From Rhizaria sp. SCN 62-66 (lineage: Eukaryota > Rhizaria, unplaced), in assembly GCA_001724265.1 (NCBI GenBank), contig MEDY01000456.1, positions 1 to 20,426 of the forward strand: a stretch of DNA of 20,426 nucleotides, read 5' to 3'. Below, piece by piece: positions 1-8,992 of the stretch; positions within the stretch are counted from its first letter, which is position 1, and each line of letters starts with the position of its first letter. The notes under the pieces are model-generated. The model saw only the letters and a list, made by a program, of their open reading frames with translations. It was not told the DNA's origin and did not search any database. The position numbers and the translations under genes are program-made.

Positions 1-3000
1 CCCGCGCCCGAGCTCGCGAAGCTCCGCCGCATCCCCGACATCGTGCAGGGCCTCAAGCCCTCGCCCGAGTGGGTCAACCCCACCACGGTCGCCCCCACCT
101 TGGCCACCACCCTGCCGTTCTACTCCATGTCGGCCCCCAACGCCCCCGCCGCCGTCCCCGGCTCCGTCGCGGCCCCCACCTTCCCCATCCAGGCCTCTCT
201 GATGGAGACTGAGGCGCAGTCCTGGTCCACCCTCAACTCCGGTGTCGCCTCCCTGCTCGAGGACTCGGTCAACTCCCACGAGGCTAACGTCCAGCTCCTC
301 GCCGAGCTCTCCTCCTCGCTCGCCAGCGCCGTCGGCGCCGAGGCCGCCCCCGTGCTGCTCTCGGTCGACGAGTCGCTGCTCGCCGAGTCCGAGGCCGAGC
401 TCTCCACCGAGGCCGAGGTCGCCGAGCACCACTCGGCCGCCGCCGCGCACGACATCCCCGCGCAGTTCGCCTTCGTCCGCGGCGCGCGCACGCTCGACAA
501 CTCCGTCGACGCGCTGGCCGCCGAGCAGGAGGCCCACGAGGAGCTCCTCGCCGACAAGATCTCCTTCCTCGAGCAGGCCATGGAGGTCGCCCAGGACGCC
601 GCCGCCGAGACCGAGACTGAGGCCGACCTCGAAGCCGAGCTCGACTCCGAGGCTGACTCTGAGGCCGAGGCTGACTCTGAGGCTGACGCCGACGCCGAGT
701 CCGAGGCTGATGCCGAGTCCGAGGCCGAGGCCGAGAACGAGAACGAGGGCAACGACGCCAACATCGTGACCGTCGGCCCCTCGACCACCGTGTCGCAGCT
801 CCGCGCGCACCTCGCCGCCTCCGGCGCGCTGCCCCTGTCGCCCCAGTTCGCCTGGTCGCAGTACGCCAGCTCGCCCTACCACCCCTACGTCGTCCGCTCG
901 CTCGCGCACCGCCTCGCGGCCGTCCGCGCACGCCTCGCCTCCTACCGCCTCGACGCCGGCCTCTCGGTCCGCCGCCTCGCCGGCAAGGTCAACGGCTTCC
1001 TCAACAAGCTCGCCCGCGCCTCCGTCGTCGAGCGCCGCATCGTCGCCCGCGCGCTGTCCACCCGCGCGTCGGACCTCAAGTACCGCGCCTCCCGCCGCGC
1101 CATCGCCCGCCGCGCGCTGAAGAAGGCCCAGAAAGAGTACAAGTCGACTGCCGCCGAGGCCAACGCCGCCAAGTCCGAGCTCAAGAAGGAGATCAAGAAG
1201 CTCGCCGACTCCAAGGCCATCAAGGCCGAGGTTGAGATCGCCAAGAAGGCCACCGTCACCAAGGCTGCTGAGCCCACCAAGGCTGCTGCTGCGCCCGCCG
1301 CCAAGGTTGACAACGCCGCCATCGCCAAGGCTGCTGCCCAGGCCGTTGTTGAGCAGGTCAAGAAGAACACCGACAAGGCCGAGGCCGCCATCAAGGCCGC
1401 CGTCGCCGACCCCGACAACAAGGAGAAGGCCGCCGCCGCCGCTAAGGCCGTCGAGACCCAGTCCGCGGACAAGGCCAACGCCGTCAAGGTGATCGCCGCC
1501 GCCAAGGAGGCCGAGCAGGCCGCCGGCAACAGCACCACCGCGCAGGCCAAGATCGACAAGCTCAAGGCCTCTGTCGCCTCTTTCCTCGCCATCGACAACG
1601 CCACCGTCACCGTCGTCGCCAACGCCTCCGCCCCCGCGGCCGCCGGCAACAAGACCAACGCCACCGCCCCCGCCGTCGCCGCTCCCGTTGCCGCCGTCCA
1701 GAACCGCACCGTCACCGCCAACGCCTCTGCCACTGCCCCCGTCCCCGTCCGCAACGCCACTGCCACCAACGCCACCGCCCCCGTCAAGCCCGCCGCGCCC
1801 GCCGCCGGCAACTCGACTGCTGGCAACGCCACCGCCAACGCCACCGCCCCCGTCAAGCCCGCTCCTGCTGCGAAGCCCACCAACGCCACCGCGAGCAACG
1901 CGACTGCCGCCGCCAAGCCTGCCGCTGCCGCCGTCGACGCCGTGAAGAAGGCCGAGGACGCCAAGAAGGCCGCCGACGCCGCCGCCAAGAAGGCCGCTGA
2001 TGCCAAGGTCGCCGCGGACAAGAAGGCTGCTGAGGCCAAGGGCGATGCCGAGAAGAAGGCCGCTGAGACGGCCGCCAAGGCGAACCCCGTGTCCGCGCTG
2101 CAGGCGCTCAAGGACAAGATGGCCGGGCTCGAGAAGCTCGTCGGCGAGCTCTCCGCTCAGAACAAGGCCGCTGTTGACCAGATCAACAAGGCTGCGGAGG
2201 AGGAGCGCGTGCGCGTCGAGGCTGCCAAGCAGCTCGAGGAGGAGACCAAGAAGAAGGCTGCCGCCGAGGTCGCCGCCAAGGCCAAGGCCGAGGAGGACGC
2301 CAAGAAGAAGATCGCCGACGAGGAGGCCAAGAAGGCCGCCGACTCCAAGAAGGTCGCCGAGGACAAGGCCAAGGCTGACGAGGAAGCCAAGAAGAAGGCC
2401 GAGGAGACCCGCAAGGCCGTCGACGCCGAGAAGGCCCGTCTGCGCGCCGCCAAGGAGGCCGCCGACGCCAAGGAGGCTGCCCGCAAGCGCGAGGTGGAGC
2501 AGCAGGCCCGCAAGGAGCTCGCTGAGGAGGCCAACAAGGCCGCTGCCCTCGACGTCGTCGCCAACCGCAAGATCAACCAGCTCGACCGCGACAACGGCGT
2601 TGCCCCTGCCAAGGCCCAGGCCGCCAAGGCCGACAACGGCAAGAAGGTCGACGACGGCAAGAAGGCCGCCGCCACCGCTGCCAACGTCCGCACCGCGTGC
2701 GAGAACGCGTCCAAGTTCCACGCCCAGTGCGTCGCCAAGAAGGACACGTCGGACAAGTGCGAGCGTGCCATCGCGGCCATGAACAGCGACTCGTGCAAGC
2801 CCCTGCTCGCGGGCAACACCGCTGGCTCCTTCTTCGAGTCCGAGGCTGAGGCCGAGGTCGACGTCGAGGCAGAGTACGAGCTCGAGGCCGAGACCGAGGC
2901 TGAGACTGAGACTGAGGCTGAGGCCGAGATGGAGACCTACTCCGAGGCCGACGCCGACATCGACGCCGAGCACGCCGCGCTCGCCGAGGCCGACTCGGAC

Positions 3001-3261
3001 TTGGGCTTCGCCGAGGAGGTCGACATGGACGACGCCGAGTCGATGGCCAACGAGATCAACAACCTCGCTGCCGGCGCTCTCGCCGAGGATGCCCAGGAGC
3101 TCGCCGCTGAGACCCCCGTGGACCACCTCCCCGTGACTCCCCGCTTCCGCGCCGCCGACGCCCCCGCGTACCGCGTCTCTGGCGCGCGCGCCTCGGCTGG
3201 CGTCAACATGATGGACAATGACGTCTTCTCCCAGATCGCCCGCGCTCTGGACCAGAACTAA
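1..3261 (+). CDS. Large Ala/Glu/Lys-rich, probably secreted or surface protein, 5'-truncated by the window
   Basis: The frame is open from the first base, so the start lies outside; 1086 residues and a TAA stop are visible. Numbering residues from the window edge: a Ser/Glu/Ala-rich N-terminal part; an acidic EAE/SEAD repeat block (about 200-251); a basic Arg/Ala-rich segment (about 290-375); an Ala-rich block holding 14 N-X-S/T sequons, mostly NAT or NAS (510-636); a Lys/Glu/Ala-rich region of likely long helix or coiled coil (about 644-895); four cysteines at 900, 910, 920 and 932 (C-x9-C-x9-C-x11-C); a second acidic block (about 946-997); and a non-repetitive tail. The sequons and paired cysteines suggest passage through the secretory pathway, but a signal peptide would lie off-window. 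No catalytic domain is recognisable. Resemblance to TolA-like or other surface proteins is compositional only. The reading frame is well supported by codon usage and length; the function is unknown. Confidence 0.85.
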   Translation, partial: PAPELAKLRRIPDIVQGLKPSPEWVNPTTVAPTLATTLPFYSMSAPNAPAAVPGSVAAPTFPIQASLMETEAQSWSTLNSGVASLLEDSVNSHEANVQLLAELSSSLASAVGAEAAPVLLSVDESLLAESEAELSTEAEVAEHHSAAAAHDIPAQFAFVRGARTLDNSVDALAAEQEAHEELLADKISFLEQAMEVAQDAAAETETEADLEAELDSEADSEAEADSEADADAESEADAESEAEAENENEGNDANIVTVGPSTTVSQLRAHLAASGALPLSPQFAWSQYASSPYHPYVVRSLAHRLAAVRARLASYRLDAGLSVRRLAGKVNGFLNKLARASVVERRIVARALSTRASDLKYRASRRAIARRALKKAQKEYKSTAAEANAAKSELKKEIKKLADSKAIKAEVEIAKKATVTKAAEPTKAAAAPAAKVDNAAIAKAAAQAVVEQVKKNTDKAEAAIKAAVADPDNKEKAAAAAKAVETQSADKANAVKVIAAAKEAEQAAGNSTTAQAKIDKLKASVASFLAIDNATVTVVANASAPAAAGNKTNATAPAVAAPVAAVQNRTVTANASATAPVPVRNATATNATAPVKPAAPAAGNSTAGNATANATAPVKPAPAAKPTNATASNATAAAKPAAAAVDAVKKAEDAKKAADAAAKKAADAKVAADKKAAEAKGDAEKKAAETAAKANPVSALQALKDKMAGLEKLVGELSAQNKAAVDQINKAAEEERVRVEAAKQLEEETKKKAAAEVAAKAKAEEDAKKKIADEEAKKAADSKKVAEDKAKADEEAKKKAEETRKAVDAEKARLRAAKEAADAKEAARKREVEQQARKELAEEANKAAALDVVANRKINQLDRDNGVAPAKAQAAKADNGKKVDDGKKAAATAANVRTACENASKFHAQCVAKKDTSDKCERAIAAMNSDSCKPLLAGNTAGSFFESEAEAEVDVEAEYELEAETEAETETEAEAEMETYSEADADIDAEHAALAEADSDLGFAEEVDMDDAESMANEINNLAAGALAEDAQELAAETPVDHLPVTPRFRAADAPAYRVSGARASAGVNMMDNDVFSQIARALDQN
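598..753 (+). repeat. Degenerate acidic codon repeat (Glu-Ala-Asp-Ser) inside the first gene
   Basis: Imperfect tandem units of the type gaggctgactct, gaggccgaggct and gctgacgcc encode alternating E/D-A-E/D-S residues. Synonymous variation (gct/gcc, tct/tcc) among units means the repeat is kept at protein level rather than being a fresh DNA expansion. Confidence 0.75.
2836..2955 (+). repeat. Second acidic Glu-Ala/Glu-Thr repeat block in the first gene
   Basis: The same kind of acidic repeat recurs downstream of the cysteine cluster (EAEAEVDVEAEYELEAE and similar), so two acidic blocks flank the sequon-rich and charged-helix parts of the protein. Confidence 0.7.
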
Positions 3262-4176
3262 GTTGTTCTCGGTGAGTGACATCACTGTTCTCTCGGGCGG
3301 AAAAGGCTTGAGAGAAAAACAAAACACGCCTGTGTGGGAGGATGACAAATGACAGTTAGAGAACTGAACGAACTCGCGAGAAATCGTTGAGTGAGTGATG
3401 ACACGTGTAAAGAAGCTTCTACTGCTGCTGATGCATGACAGGCGTTGTGTGTAAGAAGATGATGACGATTATGATGATCAAAGTTGTTACAATACAAAGG
3501 TACAACATGAACAAAACGCAATTATACTCACTAACAACATTTAGATAGTCAGTAGCCGAGAGTCGAGCAGCTATATCTCTTAATGGATTCAATTTAGAGA
3601 TAACTGGGTGATGTTATTCTATAAATCTTGTTTTAATGTAAATCATTTCTGTGTTTCATTTCATTTGGCGACTGTTATCATTATGAAATCCTGATGGAAA
3701 TGTCCAAAATAGGCGAGTGAACGAGGTGCTCCAGCGGTGAAGACAAAAGTAAGCCGCAAGGTTTTGAATCATGATGAGCGGATTCAAACGAAAAGAAGTA
3801 GGCCATAATTGGAGTGTTGTGCTCTATAATTAAACTGCATCCGTTTAGAGGTCTTATTTTCTCTTGGTGCATAATCGTCAATCGTGTTAACGGAGTCTAC
3901 CACCACTTTTGAAGCGATCTTAGAGAGACTATTGGAGAAACACGTTAGACTTTGGTGTGTGTGTCAGACTCAAATCTACCTCGTCAGCCCTCCATCACTG
4001 CATCCTCAAGACACCTAAGCTGCAAGGACAGTGAAACGCTCTTATGGACTCATGAAATCTTTTAGCTTAAATCATCAAACCTGCTTATCCACCGATTTAT
4101 TCGCGTTTTCCTTCCACGCCCCCACGTTTCCCGCGCCCCTCGTCCTTGCCTGCCGTCCTGTCGTAGCCCGCTCGCG
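3262..4176. other. Intergenic region, no gene recognised
   Basis: An AT-rich gap of 915 bases between two plus-strand genes. It contains short, compositionally non-coding open frames, a short TG run near 3955 and a pyrimidine-rich stretch just before the next ATG (about 4110-4176). No tRNA, snRNA or mobile element was recognised. It should hold the 3' UTR of the first gene and the promoter of the next. Confidence 0.6.
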
Positions 4177-4797
4177 ATGCCTCCCAAGGCTTCCAACAAG
4201 GCCAAGACCCCCGCGAAGAAGGAGACGCCGAAGAAGGCGGCGGCCAAGTCTTCTCCGGCGAAGAAGACCCCCGCCAAGTCCCCGGCCAAGAAGGCCGCGG
4301 CGGCGACGCCCCGCAAGACGCCCGCCAAGAAGGCGGCCGACGCCGACTCCGCCAAGCCGGTGAAGAAGTTTGAGCTCCCGGGCCAGAAGAAGGAGACGCC
4401 GCCCGAGCTGGACGTGCTGCGTATGTTCTACGAGTCCGCGTACAAGGAGAACCCCAACTCTGAGATGGCGGCGCGCTGGTGCGTCACCTATGGGCTGCTC
4501 CCGGCCAAGGTCGCCGAGCACTTCGTCGAGAAGGGCTACGGACACCTCAAGAACCCGAATGCCGCCAAGAAGTCCTCCGCAGCGGCCGCGGCGGCGACGG
4601 CGGCCGCGGCGGTGAAGCCGACGGGCAAGAAAGCCAAAAGTGCGTCGGGCAAGGCCGGCAAGGACGATGAGGACGAGGCCGAGGTGAAGCTCGAGGAGCC
4701 CAAGGCCGCCAAGGAGTCCAACTCCAACACGGCCACGCCGGCCAAGTCCAACGGCAAGAAACGACCGCAACTCGACAGCTCCGACAACGATGAGTGA
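4177..4797 (+). CDS. Linker-histone-like lysine/alanine-rich chromatin protein
   Basis: A 206-residue basic protein ending in TGA. Residues 1-65 are a Lys/Ala/Pro arm with repeated (S/T)-P-x-K motifs (TPAKK at 11 and 48, SPAKK at 26 and 35, TPRK at 44). In H1 tails such motifs bind the DNA minor groove and are CDK targets. Residues 75-124 form a compact non-repetitive module (LDVLRMFYESAYKENPNSEM, then a WCVTYGLLP segment), followed by an Ala/Lys-rich and then acidic tail. The arms look like histone H1, but the central module is shorter than, and does not obviously match, the H1 winged-helix domain. A nuclear DNA- or chromatin-binding role is inferred from composition. It could also be an HMG- or H1-tail-like nuclear protein specific to this lineage. 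The ATG is the first one after a pyrimidine-rich leader and starts the MPPK arm. Confidence 0.85.
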   Translation: MPPKASNKAKTPAKKETPKKAAAKSSPAKKTPAKSPAKKAAAATPRKTPAKKAADADSAKPVKKFELPGQKKETPPELDVLRMFYESAYKENPNSEMAARWCVTYGLLPAKVAEHFVEKGYGHLKNPNAAKKSSAAAAAATAAAAVKPTGKKAKSASGKAGKDDEDEAEVKLEEPKAAKESNSNTATPAKSNGKKRPQLDSSDNDE

Positions 4798-5744
4798 ACG
4801 CCACGTCGGGAGACGACCGGGGCTCAGTGCAAGAGTGTTGCGAGAGACGATATAAACAATGACGCGCAGAAGCGGGCCTGCGAGAGATACAAAAGTGAAC
4901 ACGGCACGCGACGCATGCTGTCTGCGCGCGCCGATGCGAATTTTCGGACATAATATGAGTTTCAGCTTATACAGAATCCTTTACTAAATCTGTGTCTGCA
5001 TTTGTCTTGATGCTCTTGTGTGCCGTTTCGCAACGTCACTCCCTCTGGGAGTGGTCTTGGATCTTATGCCTACCACTGCATCATGACTCATGTATAAGTT
5101 AAACAGGTATAAATACAAGTTGAACCGGTGTATTATGGTATTGTTCTTATTTTCAGTTTGTAACATTTTGAAAACAATCCGAAGGTATGACTGTAGAAGT
5201 TATACTGCAGCGCTGACCACACGCTCTTCGCATGCCATCGCTGAAGTGTCGCCCCGTCGCCTTATGACCTACTGATAAGAATCGACTTTGCGCCAGCCTA
5301 ATGCACGTGGACCGAATGACAGTTCAAGCCCCAGAGTGATACTGTGCTCTTGCTCTCTATTTATTTAGCCTGATCTTGGATGACGATCCCATCGCTTCGT
5401 TTAATGCCTCGCGTGGTCGACTCGAAGCTGGGACCAGCTCGTATCCAAGCGCGATGACCACCCCTGCCTCTACCATCTCTTCCCCTGGCTGAAGCGCCGA
5501 GTAACTGTTGTCTCGGGATTGCATTGGTGGTGTTTTTTCTATTCAATTTGTTTTCTGACGCTGTTGCGCTCATGGTGATCTGAGAATCTGCTTGGAATGC
5601 GCAGTAGACGTCACCCTCACAGCTCCCCCCATTCAACCGACCTCTCACATCCTCACTTTGTGTCTTCAATATCATCCTTCTCGCCCTCACTTTCCCACAC
5701 CCGACTGCCTTCCCCACACCCGACTGCCTCCGCGCGCACAGCTC
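4798..5744. other. Intergenic region, no gene recognised
   Basis: 947 bases of mixed, mostly AT-rich sequence. A TATAAATA box-like string lies at 5108-5115, but it is more than 600 bases from the next ATG. From about 5600 to the start codon it is strongly pyrimidine-rich, as expected for a leader. I see no coding frame with the codon usage of the neighbours and no convincing structural RNA. Confidence 0.55.
5694..5729 (+). repeat. Tandem direct repeat in the leader of the membrane-protein gene
   Basis: The 17-base unit cccacacccgactgcct occurs at 5694-5710 and again, identically, at 5713-5729 (19-base period). It ends 15 bases before the ATG at 5745, so it lies in the 5' UTR or core promoter. 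Confidence 0.9.
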
Positions 5745-6413
5745 ATGTCTTCCGCTGCTCCCGCCGCCGAAGGCAACCAGGGCTGCGGCCCGTGCAAGTC
5801 CGCCGCCTTCCGCGGCACCGTGCGCACGCTCGCCGTCGCGACCTCGATCGCCGTCGTCGTCGTCTCCATCTTCGGCCTCCTCGGCGCCGGCGTCAACATC
5901 AAGGCCGTCATCGCCTGCGTCTACCAGGTTTTCCTCGGCCTCATCCTCCTCCTCTCTGAGCTCAAGTTCAAGGTCGCGCTCAAATGGTTCCGCTTCGCCG
6001 CGCCCTACCGCGGACTCGGCGGGCTCTACCTCTTCATTGCCATCTTCACCATCCAGGAGGGCACGTGGTGGCAGATCCTCGTCGCGGCCGCCTGCGCCGT
6101 CGTGGGCGTGCTCTACTGCGCCTTCGGCTTCGCCGGCATGGACCGCGGCCTCAACATGGCCGAGATCGACGGCTTCGACGAGCGCGCCGAGGCCCAGAAG
6201 TACGCCGTCAAGAAGGCTGGCGAGATGAACACCGCTGAGAACCGCGCCGTGGTGGCCGACCAGGCCACCAAGGCCGCCGCTGCGTCGCTCGCCGCCGACA
6301 ACCACGGCGCGGCGCAGAACGGGAGCCGCCAGCCGCTGGTGGACAACCCGTTCGAGAACGACAACCCTTTCGAGTCGGGCAACAAGGTCCGCGGCGGTGG
6401 CGCCTACGCGTAA
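5745..6413 (+). CDS. Four-helix membrane protein, COPI-associated/TVP-like, with C-terminal NPF motifs
   Basis: 222 residues, TAA stop. Four hydrophobic segments at about 27-49, 52-72, 86-105 and 108-130 are packed with short loops, and the second contains an acidic end (VYQVFLGLILLLSEL). This layout resembles the COPI-associated protein family and the yeast TVP Golgi membrane proteins; I recall this by pattern and have not searched. The cytosolic tail (131-222) is Ala-rich and ends with two NPF tripeptides (201-203, 207-209). NPF is the known ligand of EH domains in endocytic and recycling adaptors. Inferred role: a Golgi or endosomal vesicle membrane component. The start at 5745 is chosen because it is the first ATG where the GC-rich coding composition begins; the frame is open further upstream only in pyrimidine-rich leader. 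Confidence 0.8.
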   Translation: MSSAAPAAEGNQGCGPCKSAAFRGTVRTLAVATSIAVVVVSIFGLLGAGVNIKAVIACVYQVFLGLILLLSELKFKVALKWFRFAAPYRGLGGLYLFIAIFTIQEGTWWQILVAAACAVVGVLYCAFGFAGMDRGLNMAEIDGFDERAEAQKYAVKKAGEMNTAENRAVVADQATKAAAASLAADNHGAAQNGSRQPLVDNPFENDNPFESGNKVRGGGAYA

Positions 6414-6849
6414 GAGGAAGCTCAATTCGCGCAACTACAAACGCGCGTGCCTGTGCGCACTCCAAGCTGAGTAATAGCAGTAGTAGAGCGCAATGTGTGT
6501 GCGGTGTGTTGATCGGAGCCTCTGCTGTCGCTACTGTGTGTGTGCCTCTGAAAGGCGCGTAACAGTGCGTAACTTTGCCCCACCCTTTTATATTTTGTTG
6601 TCAGTTCTCCTTTTTCGTTTTTAAATTTGTTTTACAATGTCATGTTACGAGTGATAGCTATAAATACGGCTTACTTTAGTTACGTGCTACAATACATCAC
6701 GTTTTATCGTTTTTAAGTGCTTTTGTGGTCACGCCTACCAATCCTGAGAATCATGCCCGCCAGAGTCGAGACCTGTTGGAGAAGTGTATCTCGCTCAAAA
6801 GTCCGTTAAACAGCCAGAAACGCATATACCCAGTGATCCCGCGAAGGGA
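6414..6849. other. Intergenic region before MUS81
   Basis: 436 AT-rich bases holding the 3' UTR of the membrane-protein gene and the MUS81 upstream region. A short GT run lies near 6533. Apart from the TATA-like box reported separately I see nothing defined. Confidence 0.6.
6659..6666 (+). promoter_or_regulatory. TATA-like box upstream of MUS81
   Basis: TATAAATA lies about 185 bases before the MUS81 ATG in otherwise AT-rich DNA. It matches a TATA-box consensus, but AT-rich context makes chance occurrence easy, and no transcript start is known. Confidence 0.25.
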
Positions 6850-8958
6850 ATGTCATATTCTTCAAATAATAATCGCGCAGGTGCTGCTGGTGGGGCGGGA
6901 CACGCCCCTCAGCGCGCCGTTAGTGCAGCCAACCAGCCTCTGCTTGACGAGTTGGGCACTTGGTTTGCGATCGAGGACTCGCGCGGCAACAACCACATGC
7001 TCACGTCTATCCGCAAGGTACGCATGGATTCTACCTTTTACTCGCAGTATATCCCTTCACTTCAAGAATTCATGGCTACATCTACATTCTTAGGAACTTC
7101 TGACCGTTGATGGTTCTCACTCCCTCCTTAACTTCTCTTACACGGTCTGCTCTCTTTGCACTTCAACTCCATTGCTCTCTCAGACAATGGCCGGTGTGGC
7201 CGCCTTTGCGACGCCAATTACAGACGGCCGCCAGTGCGCGTCGCTCGACGGCGTGGGCCCGCACACGGCGGCCAAGGTCACCGAGATCCTCAAGATCCTG
7301 GGCCTCTACGTGTCCGTATCTGCGGGGCCCTCGCTGACGACACCGCCGCGCCCGGCCGACGCGGCCCGCGCCACCGCGTCTACGCTCTCACTGGACGAGC
7401 TGGAGCGCGCGCACCCGGCCAGCGCGGCCAACGCGCCGCTGCTGCGCGTCGTCGTGTCGTGGCTGCGCGCCGCCACCGCGGCTGCCGCGACGGGCGCCGC
7501 GCTGGCCGCCGGCTGTAGCGCGCGCACACTGCGCGTCGCGGCCGAGTCCGTCCGGCGCTACCCGGTCCCGCTTGTGCCCGAGGATGCGCGGTGCCTCAAC
7601 GGCGTCACGGCACAGCTCGCCAAGCGCATGAGCGCGTTCCTCACTGACGGCGTCGGGGCAAGGTTCGTGAAGCTTATTTCTTTAATCAGTCGCTGTTCTA
7701 TATTTTAGAGTATTTTATTGTTTAATTTAATGAAAACTGCCTTATTTTAAAGATATTTTCCGCACTCTTGATATATCCCGACTTTTACCACCTTTGCACG
7801 ACTGCATGTTAGGCGTGAGGCTGCACTAGTCGGGCTCGCAAGCAAGGCCACCGGGGCCCCTGTCCCTGCGCCTGTGCCTGCTCCCGCGCCTGGCTCCGCG
7901 GCCGCCGCCGTTGCTGCTGCTGTGGGGGCACCTGCTGCGGCTGGAGTGGTGCCGCTGTCAGTGCAAGTGAAACAACAGTAGATTTACGAGCAAATTCAGC
8001 AACGGCAGTACCAGCAACAACTAAGGCAACAACAACAACAGCAGCAGTACAAAGACGAGGAGGGCGACAACTACGAGTGGATGTACGATTATGACGATGA
8101 GCAACCTAAGGCCGCCGCCGCCGCTGCTGCCGCTGCCGCCGCTGCCGCGGCCGACGCCGCCGCGGCCGCTCCTGCTGCTGGCGGAAACCGCGGCCGCAAG
8201 CGCACGGCGCCCGATTCCCCGGCCGCCGTGAAAGCCTCCCCCGGCCGGGCTAACACCAACGCGAGCGCCGTGGCCGTAGCCGCCCCGGGCCTCGCCCCCG
8301 CGCCGTCCGACCCTGCGGCCGACGCCGCGGCGGCCGCGGTGGCGTCCGGCCCCGGGGGCTCACGTGTGGTGCACCCCAAGTCGTTTCCGCCGCTCAAGTA
8401 CATGCCGAAGCCTGCGTCGGGCGGCTACGCGCTGCTGATCGCGCTGTGGGAAGGCACGGCGGCGGCCTGGGAGCAGTGGACGCAGCGCCACAACGCGCCC
8501 GGCACAGAGGCCACGGCGCCTCTGCGCTGGTCGCGCGAGGTCCAGGGGTTGCCGTCGCTAACGCCTGCCGAGGCCGCCGCCGCGCTGCCGCCGCCGCCGC
8601 CGGGCGCGCGGAAGCCGCGGCGGCCGACCAAGGCCGAGATCAAGGCGGTTGGGCTAGCCACGCTCGAGATCTCCCCGCGCTTCAAGTACTACATGACCAG
8701 GCAGGCGCTGTTGTCGACCGCGCCGCGCTGGTGCCCGGGCGTGTGGCGCGCAAACGCAGCCGAGCGCTACACGGCCTGGTCCGCCATGGCGATGCTTGTT
8801 CGCAAGCGCTACGTCGTGTCTTACTACCCGGCGGGCGCCTACTACATGGCTTACCAGCTCACGCCCGCCGGTGCCGTCGTGGCCAAGAGCCTGTGGCGCG
8901 CGGCGCACCCCGGCCGCGAGGCGCCCGCGCCGCGCTTTCGCGCGGGCGCGCACGGCCG

Positions 8959-8992
<34 letters not shown>

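Noticed and set aside
942-2117. 391-codon open frame on the minus strand opposite the first gene
   Set aside because: Ala/Ser/Leu-rich shadow of the GCC-AAG-rich plus-strand frame; no ATG context, domain or neighbouring support.
2698-2796. Classification of the four-cysteine island as a mitochondrial twin-CX9C protein
   Set aside because: The second pair is spaced x11, the host protein is very large and sequon-rich, and twin-CX9C proteins are normally small. Only the spacing resemblance is kept as an observation.
3681-3881. Small minus-strand frame in the intergenic gap, and box C-like TGATGA strings nearby suggesting a snoRNA
   Set aside because: The frame has AT-rich, non-coding composition. 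The TGATGA strings lack a paired box D with a terminal stem at suitable distance.
5090-5275. Small plus-strand frame or RNA gene in the gap before the membrane-protein gene
   Set aside because: Its codon usage differs from all neighbours, it has no domain, and no tRNA, U6 or other snRNA signature was found in the region.
5361-6434. 357-codon minus-strand frame opposite the membrane-protein gene
   Set aside because: The plus-strand frame has four clear membrane helices and NPF motifs. The minus frame is Gly/Glu/Arg/Val-rich shadow that runs on into non-coding AT-rich sequence.
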